DNA of 64,000 nucleotides from positions 372,001-436,000 of the forward strand of contig WOUZ01000001.1 in the NCBI GenBank assembly GCA_009773165.1, read 5' to 3'. A program made the position numbers and the translations under genes. The notes under the pieces were generated by a model, which ran no database searches, was not told where the DNA came from, and was given only the letters and a program-made list of their open reading frames with translations. This DNA comes from Bacteroidota bacterium (GTDB lineage Bacteria > Bacteroidota > Bacteroidia > Bacteroidales > F082). Shown here one piece after another: positions 1-10,164 of this stretch. Positions within the stretch are counted from its first letter, which is position 1; every line of letters begins with the position of its first letter.

Positions 1-1508
1 ATATTGCAACCAAGGGTGGTAACGAATTGTCTATCAATAAACATAAGGAGAGAGGGAAGCTTCTTGCACGTGAACGAATCAATCTGCTTCTCGACCGAAA
101 TACCCCTTTTCTGGAGCTGTCGCCTTTAGCAGCACACGGGCTCTACGACAATGGCTTCCCTTCGGCTGGAATTGTAACAGGCATTGGGTTGATTCATGGA
201 CGTGAAACCGTAATAATCGCAAACGATGCGACAGTTAAAGGCGGTACCTACATGCAATATACCATCAAAAAACACCTTCGGGCACAAGAGGTAGCGATGG
301 AGAACAAATTGCCTTGTGTTTATATTGTTGATTCGGGAGGGGCGTTTTTACCTGAACAGGACACGGTTTTTCCTGATAAAGAACATTTTGGACGTTTCTT
401 TTTTAATCAGGCACGGATGTCGGCTGCAGGAATCCCGCAAATAGCAATGGTAATGGGTTCCTGCACGGCAGGTGGTGCTTATGTACCGGCCATGAGCGAT
501 GAGACAATTATCGTCAAAAACCAGGGTACAATTTTTTTGGGAGGTCCTCCTCTTGTGAAAGCTGCTACAGGTGAAGAAGTTACAGCAGAAGAACTTGGCG
601 GGGCAGATGTTCATACCGCCATCTCGGGCGTTGCAGATCATTTTGCTGAAAACGAAATGCATGCCATTGCAATCTGTCGTAATATCTTCGAAACATTGAA
701 GCCTGCTACAAAACAGCAGCTTGAACTTCGCAGTCCCGAAGAGCCTCTCTACGATCCAATTGAATTATATGGCTTAGCCCCTGTCGATCTTCGAAAACTT
801 GTCGACCCACGCGAAATCATTATGCGCATGGTGGATGGTAGTCGTTTTCAGGAATTTAAAGCCCGTTATGCAACTACCGTGGTAACAGGCTTTGCATATA
901 TTATGGGTTTCCCGGTTGGTATTATAGCCAATTTCGGTGTCTTGTTTTCTGAGTCAGCACTTAAAGTAACGCACTTCATCGAGTTGTGCACTGCACGAAA
1001 CATACCGCTGGTATTTTTACAGAACATCACCGGCTTCATGGTTGGTAAGGATTTTGAAAGAGGCGGTATTGCCAAAGATGGAGCAAAAATGGTTCATGCT
1101 GTTTCAAACGCCAACGTTCCTAAGTTTACGATCATTTTTGGAGGATCATTTGGAGCAGGCAATTACGGAATGGCAGGCAGAGCCTTTAGTCCACGATTAT
1201 TGTTTATGTGGCCCAATGCAAAAATCTCTGTTATGGGAGGTGAGCAAGCCGCCAACGTGCTCGTTACCGTGAAACAAGATCAATATGCTGAGAAAGGACA
1301 AACTATGCCAGATGATGAAAGACTGAAATTATATGCTTCTATTCTTTCAAAATATGAGCGTGAAGGTGCAGCTCTTTATTCAACAGCGCGCTTATGGGAC
1401 GATGGTATCATCGACCCAGTTGACACACGAAAGATACTGGCAATGGGGATAGCCTCTGCAATCAATCAGCCTTTCCCACCACAACAATATGGTGTTTTCA
1501 GAATGTAG
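1..1508 (+). CDS. liuB: Acyl-CoA carboxylase carboxyltransferase subunit, probable methylcrotonyl-CoA carboxylase beta (5' end outside window)
   Basis: This subunit transfers the carboxyl group from carboxybiotin to an acyl-CoA, most likely 3-methylcrotonyl-CoA in leucine breakdown. The reading frame is already open at base 3 and reads into a motif typical of the family N-terminus ([13 protein letters not shown]), so the window edge cuts off the true start. A TTG at base 27 is not a convincing start. About 500 residues are visible. They include the glycine-rich [17 protein letters not shown] and [17 protein letters not shown] stretches and the C-terminal [16 protein letters not shown] block of methylcrotonyl-type beta subunits. 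The next gene starts two bases after the stop. Neighbouring hydratase, biotin carboxylase and acyl-CoA dehydrogenase genes support the leucine assignment over propionyl-CoA or geranyl-CoA carboxylase. Confidence 0.88.
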   Translation, partial: IATKGGNELSINKHKERGKLLARERINLLLDRNTPFLELSPLAAHGLYDNGFPSAGIVTGIGLIHGRETVIIANDATVKGGTYMQYTIKKHLRAQEVAMENKLPCVYIVDSGGAFLPEQDTVFPDKEHFGRFFFNQARMSAAGIPQIAMVMGSCTAGGAYVPAMSDETIIVKNQGTIFLGGPPLVKAATGEEVTAEELGGADVHTAISGVADHFAENEMHAIAICRNIFETLKPATKQQLELRSPEEPLYDPIELYGLAPVDLRKLVDPREIIMRMVDGSRFQEFKARYATTVVTGFAYIMGFPVGIIANFGVLFSESALKVTHFIELCTARNIPLVFLQNITGFMVGKDFERGGIAKDGAKMVHAVSNANVPKFTIIFGGSFGAGNYGMAGRAFSPRLLFMWPNAKISVMGGEQAANVLVTVKQDQYAEKGQTMPDDERLKLYASILSKYEREGAALYSTARLWDDGIIDPVDTRKILAMGIASAINQPFPPQQYGVFRM

Positions 1509-1510
1509 CC

Positions 1511-2323
1511 ATGGAAAAATTTCAAACAATATTGTACGAAATTCAGGGAGTTGTGGCACAAATCAAACTTCACCGACCTGATAAACACAATGCGCTCAAT
1601 CAGTTGATGATTCAAGAATTGACTGCAGCATTTACCACTGCTTCGGCAAATGATGACATTCGGGTTATCGTTTTAAGTGGTTCAGGGAGATCTTTTTGCG
1701 CTGGAGCCGATCTTCATTATATGCAGGAAATTGCTCATTTTGGATTGGAAGAAAACAATGCCGATGGCCTGCTCCTGGCAACCCTTTTTGATACAATTTA
1801 TAACGCACCAAAACCTGTAATAGCCTGTGTGCATGGCTCTGTTATAGGAGGTGGCAACGGACTTGCCGCTGCGGCTGATATTGTTATAGCCGAAAAAGAA
1901 ACCGTTTTTGCATTCAGTGAGGTAAAACTCGGTATCACTCCTGCAACCATTTCACCCTATATTATCCGTCGCTGCGGTGCAACAGCCGCAAGAGAACTGA
2001 TGCTCACAGGGCGACGGTTTGATGCTGCTGAGGCTGTCCGGTTTCAACTTGTAAACACACTCGCATCGCAGGAAGAAATACCAGATATCCTAAATGGCTA
2101 TTTGAAGCACTTTCTTGCAGCTGCCCCCTCCGCTTTAGCTGATTGCAAACAGCTAATAAATGACATTGCTGTTTCTGACCAATCAACAACAGCATTGATA
2201 CCCGAAACTGCCCGAAGAATTGCTGCCCGTCGCGCCTCTGCTGAAGGTCAGGAAGGTATAAAGGCTTTTTTTGAAAAACGAAAACCCAACTGGAATAGTG
2301 ATCTCACAAATGAAAATCAATAA
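1511..2323 (+). CDS. liuC: Enoyl-CoA hydratase/isomerase family, probable methylglutaconyl-CoA hydratase
   Basis: This 270-residue crotonase-fold enzyme is predicted to hydrate 3-methylglutaconyl-CoA to HMG-CoA, the step after methylcrotonyl-CoA carboxylase. The family oxyanion-hole region is visible as GRSFCAGADLHYM (about residues 57-69) and as HGSVIGGGNGLAAAADIVIA. The Glu of FAFSEVKLGITPATISPYI is in the usual position of a catalytic acid. Length is normal for the family. The ATG lies two bases after the carboxyltransferase stop, and the 3' end overlaps the biotin carboxylase start by 14 bases, so the genes are probably translationally coupled. Crotonases vary in substrate; the assignment rests mainly on the operon. 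Confidence 0.85.
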   Translation: MEKFQTILYEIQGVVAQIKLHRPDKHNALNQLMIQELTAAFTTASANDDIRVIVLSGSGRSFCAGADLHYMQEIAHFGLEENNADGLLLATLFDTIYNAPKPVIACVHGSVIGGGNGLAAAADIVIAEKETVFAFSEVKLGITPATISPYIIRRCGATAARELMLTGRRFDAAEAVRFQLVNTLASQEEIPDILNGYLKHFLAAAPSALADCKQLINDIAVSDQSTTALIPETARRIAARRASAEGQEGIKAFFEKRKPNWNSDLTNENQ

Positions 2324-4301
2324 AATCCTCATTGCCAACCGCGGTGAAATAGCTGTGCGCATTATGCGGACAGTGCAGCACCTTGGCCTTGAGTCAGTGG
2401 CAATTTATGCCGAAAATGATGTGCATTCATGGCATGTTGAAATGGCGGATGAGGCCTTTTCACTGGGTGAAGGAAACCTAAGTGAAACCTATCTGAATAC
2501 TGAGAAAATCATCGGAATAGCCCTTCAATGTGGGGCAGATGCCATTCATCCCGGTTATGGATTTCTTTCGGAAAACCCAATCTTTGCAGAATCCTGCGAA
2601 AAGAATGGACTTATTTTCATCGGTCCTGACGCCAGCAACATCCGCTTGATGGGTAATAAAATTACCGCCAGAGCCAAAGCCGTTTCCTTCGGACTTCCAG
2701 TATCACAAGGTGTTACAGGAGATGCGGCTTCGTTGCTTCAGCAAGCTGATGCATTGCATTTTCCTGTCCTGGTAAAAGCCGCTGCAGGCGGAGGAGGTAA
2801 GGGAATGAGAATCGTTAGGACAAAAGACGAGTTGGCTGATACACTTGTTTCCACTTCACGTGAAGCATTGAACTATTTTGGAGACGGCAATGTTTACATT
2901 GAGCAGTTTATCGAAAATCCACGCCATATTGAAATTCAAATTCTAGCCGATCAACATGGTAACGTGGTACACTTGTTTGAGCGTGAGTGCTCCATTCAAC
3001 GCCGGTATCAAAAAATTATTGAAGAGTCGCCTTCACCAACACTGCCATCGGATATCAGGCATCAGATGGGCAATGCTGCCGTAAATCTTTGTAAAGGAAT
3101 TGGCTACAGAAGTGCTGGTACGATTGAATTTTTAGTTGACAAGGAGCTGAATTTCTATTTCCTCGAAATGAATACCCGCATACAGGTGGAGCATCCTGTC
3201 ACCGAAATGGTTACAGGGTTCGATCTTGTTGAAGAACAGATTTATATTGCTGAAGGTAAAGTTTTGTCGATGCAACAATCGGATGTTCAACAAAACGGAC
3301 ATGCAATTGAATGTCGGATTTATGCTGAAGATCCGTCTAATAATTTTATGCCTTCACCAGGGATGATCCATTATTATCATCAACCTGAACAAAAACACTT
3401 GCGTATTGACAGTAGCTTATGCCGTCCGTCAGAGGTCCAAAGCTTTTACGACCCAATGATCAGCAAGCTGGTTGCATGGGGAGAAACGCGGCAGGATGCC
3501 ATTCGCATTGCACAGGAATCCTTAAAAAAATATGCCATTCATGGCATTCAAACCAATATTTCCTATTTACATGAAGTGCTTATAAATCAATTCTTTACAA
3601 GGAATGACATCAGCACAAATTTTTGTGAAATTCACGGACAAAGCCTGCTGGATTCGATCAGCGAAAAGCATCTTTCAACACAAATCGAAGCTTCAGTAGC
3701 AGGATTTCTTCTCTATAATTTTTATAACCCCTTGCCGGAATTGAGCACCAATATTTGGGAACACATTGGGTATTGGAGACACGCAATGGGTTTTGAAATC
3801 CTGATGGATGGTGTTAAAAAACAAGTTGATATTCACAAGCTTCAGCGTGAAACCATTCATTTTGAAACAGATGGGAAAGATATGCACGTGCAGTTGATTG
3901 GACTTGAGTCAGGTCAACTACATTATAAGTGCAACGAACAACTCCATCATGCTTTTGTGTCTAAGGATAAGGATGGAGTAACGATCGTTCAATCCGGCAT
4001 TCAACAGCACACATTTTTGCGTCTCGATCAACTGGATGAATCATTGGATCACGCTCATCATCAAGGTGAAGGTAGCGAAGGCAGTCTTTTTGCTCCAATG
4101 CCTGGAAAAGTCATAAAAATACATGTTAGTGAAGGCATGACTGTGAACAGAGGTACCGTTTTAATTGTTGTAGAAGCAATGAAAATGGAAAACAACATTG
4201 TGTCATCCTCAGCAGCCATCGTAGATCAGGTAAATGTAAAAGAAGGTGACATGGTGGATACAAAAACACAATTGATTCATTTAAAAGAAATTGAAGGATA
4301 A
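2310..4301 (+). CDS. liuD: Biotin carboxylase / biotin carboxyl carrier fusion, probable methylcrotonyl-CoA carboxylase alpha
   Basis: This subunit carboxylates its own biotin with bicarbonate and ATP and pairs with the carboxyltransferase at the start of the window. I take the ATG at 2310 (MKINKILIANRGEIAVRI), because family members begin at this motif; an in-frame upstream ATG would add 13 unrelated residues. The 663-residue product has the biotin carboxylase fold, with the glycine-rich ATP loop AAAGGGGKGMR near residue 165 and the RIQVEHPVTE motif. A middle domain follows, and the C-terminal carrier domain has the biotinylation motif VEAMKMENN with Lys near 625. It overlaps the hydratase gene by 14 bases. 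Confidence 0.9.
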   Translation: MKINKILIANRGEIAVRIMRTVQHLGLESVAIYAENDVHSWHVEMADEAFSLGEGNLSETYLNTEKIIGIALQCGADAIHPGYGFLSENPIFAESCEKNGLIFIGPDASNIRLMGNKITARAKAVSFGLPVSQGVTGDAASLLQQADALHFPVLVKAAAGGGGKGMRIVRTKDELADTLVSTSREALNYFGDGNVYIEQFIENPRHIEIQILADQHGNVVHLFERECSIQRRYQKIIEESPSPTLPSDIRHQMGNAAVNLCKGIGYRSAGTIEFLVDKELNFYFLEMNTRIQVEHPVTEMVTGFDLVEEQIYIAEGKVLSMQQSDVQQNGHAIECRIYAEDPSNNFMPSPGMIHYYHQPEQKHLRIDSSLCRPSEVQSFYDPMISKLVAWGETRQDAIRIAQESLKKYAIHGIQTNISYLHEVLINQFFTRNDISTNFCEIHGQSLLDSISEKHLSTQIEASVAGFLLYNFYNPLPELSTNIWEHIGYWRHAMGFEILMDGVKKQVDIHKLQRETIHFETDGKDMHVQLIGLESGQLHYKCNEQLHHAFVSKDKDGVTIVQSGIQQHTFLRLDQLDESLDHAHHQGEGSEGSLFAPMPGKVIKIHVSEGMTVNRGTVLIVVEAMKMENNIVSSSAAIVDQVNVKEGDMVDTKTQLIHLKEIEG

Positions 4302-4317
4302 TTTAAAAAATATAATC

Positions 4318-5463
4318 ATGAATTTTGATCTGTCAGAAGAACATAATATGATTCGGGAAACCGTTAGAGCTTTTGCCGAACGGGAAATAAAACCGGTCGC
4401 CAGAGAACTGGACGAAGCAGAAAATTTTTCATTCGGGCTGACGAAACGCATGGGTGAACTGGGTCTTTTCGGGATGTATCTTCCTGAGCAATATGGAGGA
4501 CAAGGCCTTGATACGCTTTCATATATCATTGCTGTCGAGGAGCTTGCACGGGTCGACGGGTCACAGGCAGCAACACTTGCAGCTCATAATTCACTTGGAA
4601 TTGGCCCACTTTATGTTTACGGTACCGAGGACCAAAAAAAGAAATACCTTCCACGTCTTTGCAGTGGCGAAGCACTTTGGAGTTTTGGCTTAACAGAGCC
4701 CAATGCCGGAAGCGACTCACGTGGTTCGAAAACTACTGCGGTACTCGAAGGGGATGAATGGGTTATCAATGGATCGAAAATTTTTATCACCAATGGTGCA
4801 TCTGATATAAGTATCGGTTGCACAGTTCAGGCTGTGAGTGAAAATACTGATGGTAAAAAACAGTTCACTACTATCATCGTTGAAAAAGACACTCCGGGCT
4901 TCAAGCGTGTTCCGATGCATGGTAAAATGATGTGGAGAGCATCGGACACTTCCGAGCTTTTCTTTGATAACGTTCGTGTGCCAAAAGACAACTTACTGGG
5001 TTCCATAGGTCAAGGATCGAAAATTATGCTTTCAACGCTTGATGCCGGCCGCCTTTCAATAGCTGCTATGGGTTTAGGAGCAGCGCAGGGAGCTTATGAA
5101 CTTGCTTTGGCTTATGCAAAAGAACGCAAGCAATTCGGACAGCCTATTTCAAGTTTTCAGGCAATTGCTTTTAAACTTGCTGACATGGCTATGAAAATTG
5201 AATTAGCACGTAATTTGCTCTATAAAGCCTGCTGGTTGAAAGACTTAGGCCGTCCATACGGAAAAGAAGCGGCTATGTCAAAGTTATATTGCTCCGAGAT
5301 AGCACGCGAAGTGGCCGACGAAGCAGTTCAGATTCATGGTGGATACGGACTTATGAAGGAGTATGATGTAGAGCGTTTTTACCGCGATCAACGCCTTTTG
5401 CAAATTGGAGAGGGCACTTCAGAGATACAGCGTCTTGTAATTTCAAGGCTAATAGGTTGTTAA
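4318..5463 (+). CDS. Acyl-CoA dehydrogenase (candidate isovaleryl-CoA or short-chain acyl-CoA dehydrogenase)
   Basis: This FAD-dependent enzyme of 381 residues oxidises acyl-CoA to enoyl-CoA and passes electrons to ETF. The start at 4318 (MNFDLSEEHNMIRETVRAFA) matches the family N-terminus. Visible signatures are FGLTEPNAGSDSRG, ITNGASDI, and the C-terminal helix with QIHGGYGLMKEYDVERFYRD. The position in a leucine operon suggests isovaleryl-CoA dehydrogenase. However, the C-terminal motif reads IGEGTSEIQRLVI, with Glu at about residue 365. This Glu is the catalytic base of short/medium-chain enzymes, whereas the isovaleryl enzymes I know have GAGTSE here and use a Glu elsewhere. Exact substrate is therefore open. 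It is the last gene of the operon and is followed by a strong hairpin. Confidence 0.88.
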   Translation: MNFDLSEEHNMIRETVRAFAEREIKPVARELDEAENFSFGLTKRMGELGLFGMYLPEQYGGQGLDTLSYIIAVEELARVDGSQAATLAAHNSLGIGPLYVYGTEDQKKKYLPRLCSGEALWSFGLTEPNAGSDSRGSKTTAVLEGDEWVINGSKIFITNGASDISIGCTVQAVSENTDGKKQFTTIIVEKDTPGFKRVPMHGKMMWRASDTSELFFDNVRVPKDNLLGSIGQGSKIMLSTLDAGRLSIAAMGLGAAQGAYELALAYAKERKQFGQPISSFQAIAFKLADMAMKIELARNLLYKACWLKDLGRPYGKEAAMSKLYCSEIAREVADEAVQIHGGYGLMKEYDVERFYRDQRLLQIGEGTSEIQRLVISRLIGC

Positions 5464-5524
5464 CCGTTTGAAATAGGATATATTAAGTCCTGAAATTTAA
5501 TTTTCAGCAACTCCTAAAAATATC

Positions 5525-5575
5525 AACAGACACTTTTGGACGAAAGTTTCGCTCAAAAGTGTCTGTTTGTTTTTG
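5525..5575. terminator. Bidirectional terminator between the leucine operon and aspS
   Basis: AACAGACACTTTTG at 5525-5538 pairs with CAAAAGTGTCTGTT at 5554-5567. An inner CGAAA/TTTCG stem follows, separated by a small internal loop. T-rich sequence lies to the right and A-rich sequence to the left, so it can end both convergent transcripts. Confidence 0.85.
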
Positions 5576-5590
5576 CCTTATCAGGTGTTA

Positions 5591-7360
5591 TTATTTTGCT
5601 TGATTTTCGTTGCCAGCTGTCACTTTCAGAAACAATTCATCAAGTTGAAGTTGTGCAATAGTTGAAGGAGAATCAATCATCATATCGCGACCTGAATTAT
5701 TCTTTGGGAAAGCAATAAAGTCGCGGATAGAGTCGTAGCCAGCAATCAGAGCAGTGAGCCTGTCGAACCCAAGAGCAATACCACCGTGAGGAGGAGCTCC
5801 ATATTCGAAGGCGTTCATTAGGAAACCAAACTGATTTTGAGCTTCTTCATCAGTGAAACCGAGTAAGCTAAACATTTTCTTTTGCAGGCCGCGGTCATGA
5901 ATACGGATTGAGCCCCCGCCCACTTCCACACCGTTGATGACCATATCATAGGCATTGGCACGAACTTTACCGGGTTCTGTTTCAAGCAAATGAATATCTT
6001 CTGGTTTTGGCGAAGTAAACGGATGGTGCATGGCATAAAAACGTTGTGAATTTTCATCCCATTCGAGCAAAGGAAAGTCGGTAACCCACAGTGGCTTAAA
6101 CACCTGAGGGTTACGTAGTCCAAGCTGATTTCCCATTTCAAGTCTCAAATCGTTGAGTTGTTTGCGGGTGCTTTCGGCTTTGCCTGAAAGTATGAGGAGT
6201 AAGTCGCCTGCTTTTGCACCAAATCGTTCAGCCCAGCCTTTCAGCTGTGTTTCGTCAAAAAATTTGTCTACGGATGATTTGAAAGTTCCGTCAGGATTGC
6301 ATTTCACATAAACCAAACCTTTTGCTCCTGTTTGGGGTTTCTTTACAAAATCGGTCAGGGCATCGAGTTGCTTGCGGGTGTATTCGCTGCATCCCTCAGC
6401 ATTGATACCAACTACAAGTTCGGCATCATCAAAAACTGAAAACCCTTTATTCTGAGCAAGATCGTTAAGCTCAATGAATGGCATTCCAAAACGGATATCT
6501 GGTTTATCAGAGCCATACATTTTCATGGCAGCAGCATAATCCATGCGTTCGAACGGACCTACTTCGATGCCTTTAACTTTACTAAAAAGGAAACGAGCCA
6601 TCCCTTCGAAAGTATTGAGGATATCTTCCTGCGTGATGAAAGCCATTTCGCAGTCGATTTGTGTAAACTCAGGCTGACGGTCGGCGCGCAAATCCTCATC
6701 ACGGAAACAACGTACAATTTGGAAGTAGCGGTCGTAACCGGCTACCATCAAAATCTGCTTGAAGGTTTGTGGCGATTGTGGCAACGCATAAAACTCACCC
6801 GGATTCATTCGTGAAGGAACAACAAAATCGCGTGCGCCTTCGGGAGTTGATTTTATAAGATATGGGGTTTCAATTTCATAGAACCCCTTGCTGTCGAGAT
6901 AATTACGTGTTTCAATCGCCAAACGGTGTCGCAAAGCCAGGTTTTGTCTAAGTGGATTACGACGCAAATCGAGGTAACGGTATTTCATTCGCAGCTCATC
7001 ACCACCATCTGTTTTATCTTCAATGGTAAATGGTGGCAATTTTGAGGCGTTGAGTAGATCCAGACTATCGAGCATAACTTCCACATCTCCGGTTGGAATA
7101 TTAGCATTCTTGGAGGAGCGCTCAGTGACCACACCTGTTACTTTTATCACATATTCCCTTCCCAGGGTTCGGGCTTTTTCGAGCAGTAACGGTTCCGAAA
7201 CACCTTCTTCGAGCATAAGCTGAGTGATGCCATAACGGTCGCGTAAATCGATCCACAGCAACGAACCTTTATCGCGTACACGCTGCACCCAGCCGCTGAG
7301 TGTTATGTGTTTTCCGGCATCTGTCAGGCGGAGCTCTCCGCAGGTATGAGTTCTAAACAT
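5591..7360 (-). CDS. aspS: Aspartyl-tRNA synthetase
   Basis: This is a class IIb aminoacyl-tRNA synthetase that charges tRNA-Asp. The 589 residues match the bacterial size. The N-terminal OB-fold anticodon domain starts [17 protein letters not shown] and contains [10 protein letters not shown]. Class II motif 2 is in the [21 protein letters not shown] segment. The bacterial GAD insertion lies in the middle, and motif 3 is GIALGFDRL near the C-terminus. It is the last gene of a minus-strand run that includes dxs and the HAD gene, but a 186-base gap separates it from the latter. Whether it discriminates Asp from Asn (AspRS or AspRS-ND) cannot be read from the sequence alone. Confidence 0.97.
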   Translation of the reverse strand: MFRTHTCGELRLTDAGKHITLSGWVQRVRDKGSLLWIDLRDRYGITQLMLEEGVSEPLLLEKARTLGREYVIKVTGVVTERSSKNANIPTGDVEVMLDSLDLLNASKLPPFTIEDKTDGGDELRMKYRYLDLRRNPLRQNLALRHRLAIETRNYLDSKGFYEIETPYLIKSTPEGARDFVVPSRMNPGEFYALPQSPQTFKQILMVAGYDRYFQIVRCFRDEDLRADRQPEFTQIDCEMAFITQEDILNTFEGMARFLFSKVKGIEVGPFERMDYAAAMKMYGSDKPDIRFGMPFIELNDLAQNKGFSVFDDAELVVGINAEGCSEYTRKQLDALTDFVKKPQTGAKGLVYVKCNPDGTFKSSVDKFFDETQLKGWAERFGAKAGDLLLILSGKAESTRKQLNDLRLEMGNQLGLRNPQVFKPLWVTDFPLLEWDENSQRFYAMHHPFTSPKPEDIHLLETEPGKVRANAYDMVINGVEVGGGSIRIHDRGLQKKMFSLLGFTDEEAQNQFGFLMNAFEYGAPPHGGIALGFDRLTALIAGYDSIRDFIAFPKNNSGRDMMIDSPSTIAQLQLDELFLKVTAGNENQAK

Positions 7361-7546
7361 GGTAATAAGTAATTTGAGTTTCAGGCCGCGAAATTAAGAA
7401 ATTCTTGCTTTGCCGGACATAGAACTACATTGATGAATATGATTCACCACAATTAACATTGGCAGTGAAGCTGAAAAAAGGCTCATCAAACTGTTCAAAA
7501 AACTCGTAGTGCTCCTTCCTTTTCCATGATTGAAGGTCTATTTTTT

Positions 7547-8245
7547 TCATAACCCAAGCAATTGATGAAGTTCCGACACATGATTAATCTCCATAAAATG
7601 AGGATGATCTACCTTTAAATCTATTTTCTCAAACTCCCATGTTTCATGAAATGGAATGTGAATGCCATATCCTCCAATATTAAGTACGGGTAAAATATCC
7701 GACTTAATGGAATTCCCTATCATAAGAAAGTCGCCGGCATCTACTTCGAGATGTTCAAGAAGTTTAGCGTAATCGTTTTCGTGCTTCTCACTCATTATTT
7801 CAACATGATGAAAATAAGAGTCGAGGCCCGACTTCGCTAGCTTTCGCTCCTGATCAAGCAAATCGCCTTTCGTTATTACAACCACTTTCTGACCTTTTTC
7901 TTTCATTTTCTCCAGCACTTCGCTCACACCCTCAAGCAAAACCACTTCCTTGTTCAACTGCTCTTTTCCTAACGCTATGATTTGTTTCATGATATCGCCT
8001 GTAAGTTGATTTCGGCTAACCTCCAGAGCTGCTTCCATCATCGAAAGCATGAAAGCTTTCACGCCATAACCATAAAGAGGCATGTTTTTTACTTCGATTC
8101 TGAACAGAACGCGCTGTACCAAAGCCGGTTCCATATAAATGCTCAACAAAGAACAAAAGGCATTTTCTGAGTCGCGGAAATAAGGCTCGTTTACCCATAG
8201 GGTATCATCAGCATCAAAACCAATGACTTTGTAATCTTTCTTCAT
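7547..8245 (-). CDS. HAD-superfamily hydrolase, subfamily IA-like
   Basis: This is a 232-residue cytoplasmic phosphatase. The start at 8245 (MKKDYKVIGFDADDTLWVNE) places motif I, DADDTLW, at the N-terminus where the family expects it. Other in-frame upstream codons lie inside dxs. Motif II is VVVITKG and motif IV is FLMIGNSIKSDI. The helical cap lies between motifs I and II. The gene begins 19 bases after the dxs stop, so the two are probably co-transcribed. Substrate is unknown; YjjG-like nucleotidases have a similar layout. Confidence 0.85.
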   Translation of the reverse strand: MKKDYKVIGFDADDTLWVNEPYFRDSENAFCSLLSIYMEPALVQRVLFRIEVKNMPLYGYGVKAFMLSMMEAALEVSRNQLTGDIMKQIIALGKEQLNKEVVLLEGVSEVLEKMKEKGQKVVVITKGDLLDQERKLAKSGLDSYFHHVEIMSEKHENDYAKLLEHLEVDAGDFLMIGNSIKSDILPVLNIGGYGIHIPFHETWEFEKIDLKVDHPHFMEINHVSELHQLLGL

Positions 8246-8264
8246 TACTAAAAAATTAACTGGC

Positions 8265-10064
8265 TTAATCGTGTGTTTTTGGGTCTGTTTCTTGTTTGAT
8301 GCGTTCAATAATTCCTTCTGCATCAAAGCCGCAGTAAGCCTGCAATACAGCTGGTGAACCATGAGGGATAAATTGATCCGGAATGCCAAGTCTTACAATT
8401 CGATTTTTAAAGCTATTCTCCTGAGCCCATTCCATCAAAGCAGAGCCCATTCCACCGTTGATCACGCCATCTTCGACAGTAAAAATTGTCGTGTGTCGCG
8501 AGAAAACCTCGTGCAACATGTTATCATCGATAGGTTTAAGAAACCTCAGGTCATAATGTGAAACATAAATCTCCTGTTCAATCAACTCGTCAAGAGCTTC
8601 GGTAACAAAGTTACCCGGGTGCCCAATGCTAACAACTGCAAATGGCCCTCCATCGCGTAATTTTCGACCTGTTCCAGGAAAAATCTGACTAAAAGGCTGT
8701 CTCCAGTTAGAAGTTGTTGCTTTCCCTCTTGGATAACGGATAACAAAAGGCCCTGATAAATAAGTGCTTGCTGTGTACATCATGTTGCGCAACTCAACTT
8801 CATTCATTGGAGCAGCGATAATTAGGTTTGGTATGCAGCGCAAATAAGCAAGGTCAAAAGCCCCATGATGAGTAGCTCCGTCTTCACCAACTAATCCGGC
8901 TCTGTCAACACATATTACAACAGGAAGTTTCTGTAATGCAACATCATGAATCAGCTGGTCATAGGCTCGTTGCAAAAAAGTTGAATAAATCACGCAAAAT
9001 GGCTTAAAGCCTTGAGTAGCCATGCCGGCAGCAAAAGTTACTGCATGTTGTTCGGCAATATCTACATCAAAAGCCCTGTCAGGAAAACGATCCATCATAA
9101 TATTGAGCGAACTACCGGTGGGCATTGCAGGTGTGATGCCTACGATAGATGTATTTAAACCAGCGAGTTCAGCAAGTGTCTCACCAAATACCTGCTGATA
9201 CAAAGGGACTTCTTTTGATGATTCAATTTGAACAGAAGTGGTACCTGTTATACGGTCAAACATTCCAGGAGCATGAAAAAGCACCTGTTCCTTTTCGGCA
9301 CGTTCAAAACCTTTCCCTTTGGTTGTGATTACATGCAAAAGATGAACACCTTTCATACTTTTTAAATCTGAAAGCACTTCAAGCAGTTGCTCCAGATTAT
9401 TTCCATCAACTGGGCCATGTGTCGCTATGCCAAAGGAGTCGAAAAGCGGATTATTGTTTGTTCCCTGAGGTTTCTTACGCTGCCTTGCTAAGTAATCTTT
9501 TAGCGCTCCGGCACTTTTATCTATTGATATTCCGTTGTCGTTCAGTACTATAAGTAAATTTACATTGGAATCGCCTGCCTGATTTAATGCTTCAAAAAAC
9601 ATACCACCAGTAATAGCTCCATCGCCAACTACAACCACATGCTTACGGCCTTCCTCACCTTTCAGGGCTGATGCCACTGCCATACCCAAAGCCGCAGATA
9701 AGGCAGTGGAGGCATGACCTGTACCAAAAGAATCGTAAACACTTTCATTGATTACAGGAAATCCGCTGATACCTTCCCATTTTCGAAGTGTCTCAAATTG
9801 ATCGCGTCTTCCTGTAAGTATTTTATGACCATAAGCCTGATGACCAACATCCCAAACCAGCCTATCGTCAGGAGTATTGTATAGGTAATGGAGCGCGACA
9901 CTCAGCTCAACAACTCCCAATGAAGCCCCAAGGTGACCCGGATTAGCCGAGACAACATCAAGGATAAACGACCGAAGTTCATCTGTCAGTTCAGCAAGTT
10001 GTGAACGATCTAACTTTCTCAAATCAGCAGGTGAATCAATCGTATGTAAGAGTGAAGATAACAT
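8265..10064 (-). CDS. dxs: 1-deoxy-D-xylulose-5-phosphate synthase
   Basis: This thiamine-diphosphate enzyme condenses pyruvate and glyceraldehyde 3-phosphate in the first step of the MEP isoprenoid pathway. At 599 residues it is slightly shorter than the usual 620-640. Recognisable elements are DVGHQAYGHKILTGR, the ThDP site GDGAITGGMFFEALN, and IAEQHAVTFAAGMA. The transketolase C-terminal segment includes VEDGVINGGMGSAL. I take the ATG at 10064; a TTG two codons earlier is possible. A TACCTTTG element 24 bases upstream is a likely promoter. Confidence 0.95.
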   Translation of the reverse strand: MLSSLLHTIDSPADLRKLDRSQLAELTDELRSFILDVVSANPGHLGASLGVVELSVALHYLYNTPDDRLVWDVGHQAYGHKILTGRRDQFETLRKWEGISGFPVINESVYDSFGTGHASTALSAALGMAVASALKGEEGRKHVVVVGDGAITGGMFFEALNQAGDSNVNLLIVLNDNGISIDKSAGALKDYLARQRKKPQGTNNNPLFDSFGIATHGPVDGNNLEQLLEVLSDLKSMKGVHLLHVITTKGKGFERAEKEQVLFHAPGMFDRITGTTSVQIESSKEVPLYQQVFGETLAELAGLNTSIVGITPAMPTGSSLNIMMDRFPDRAFDVDIAEQHAVTFAAGMATQGFKPFCVIYSTFLQRAYDQLIHDVALQKLPVVICVDRAGLVGEDGATHHGAFDLAYLRCIPNLIIAAPMNEVELRNMMYTASTYLSGPFVIRYPRGKATTSNWRQPFSQIFPGTGRKLRDGGPFAVVSIGHPGNFVTEALDELIEQEIYVSHYDLRFLKPIDDNMLHEVFSRHTTIFTVEDGVINGGMGSALMEWAQENSFKNRIVRLGIPDQFIPHGSPAVLQAYCGFDAEGIIERIKQETDPKTHD

Positions 10065-10087
10065 GTTCAATAGTTCCGTTTTCAGGA

Positions 10088-10095
10088 CAAAGGTA
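10088..10095 (-). promoter_or_regulatory. dxs: Bacteroidota -7 promoter element upstream of dxs
   Basis: On the minus strand this reads TACCTTTG, matching the TA-N2-TTTG consensus, 24 bases before the dxs ATG. No clear -33 TTTG is seen at the usual spacing. Confidence 0.55.
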
Positions 10096-10164
10096 ACAAG
10101 AAAGCAAAGACCTTCATCAGCTCATCATGATGTAGCATAAATTGAAGACTGACCATTGTTTCTT

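Noticed and set aside
2271-2309. Upstream in-frame start for the biotin carboxylase
   Set aside because: It adds residues unlike the family N-terminus and deepens the overlap with the hydratase gene.
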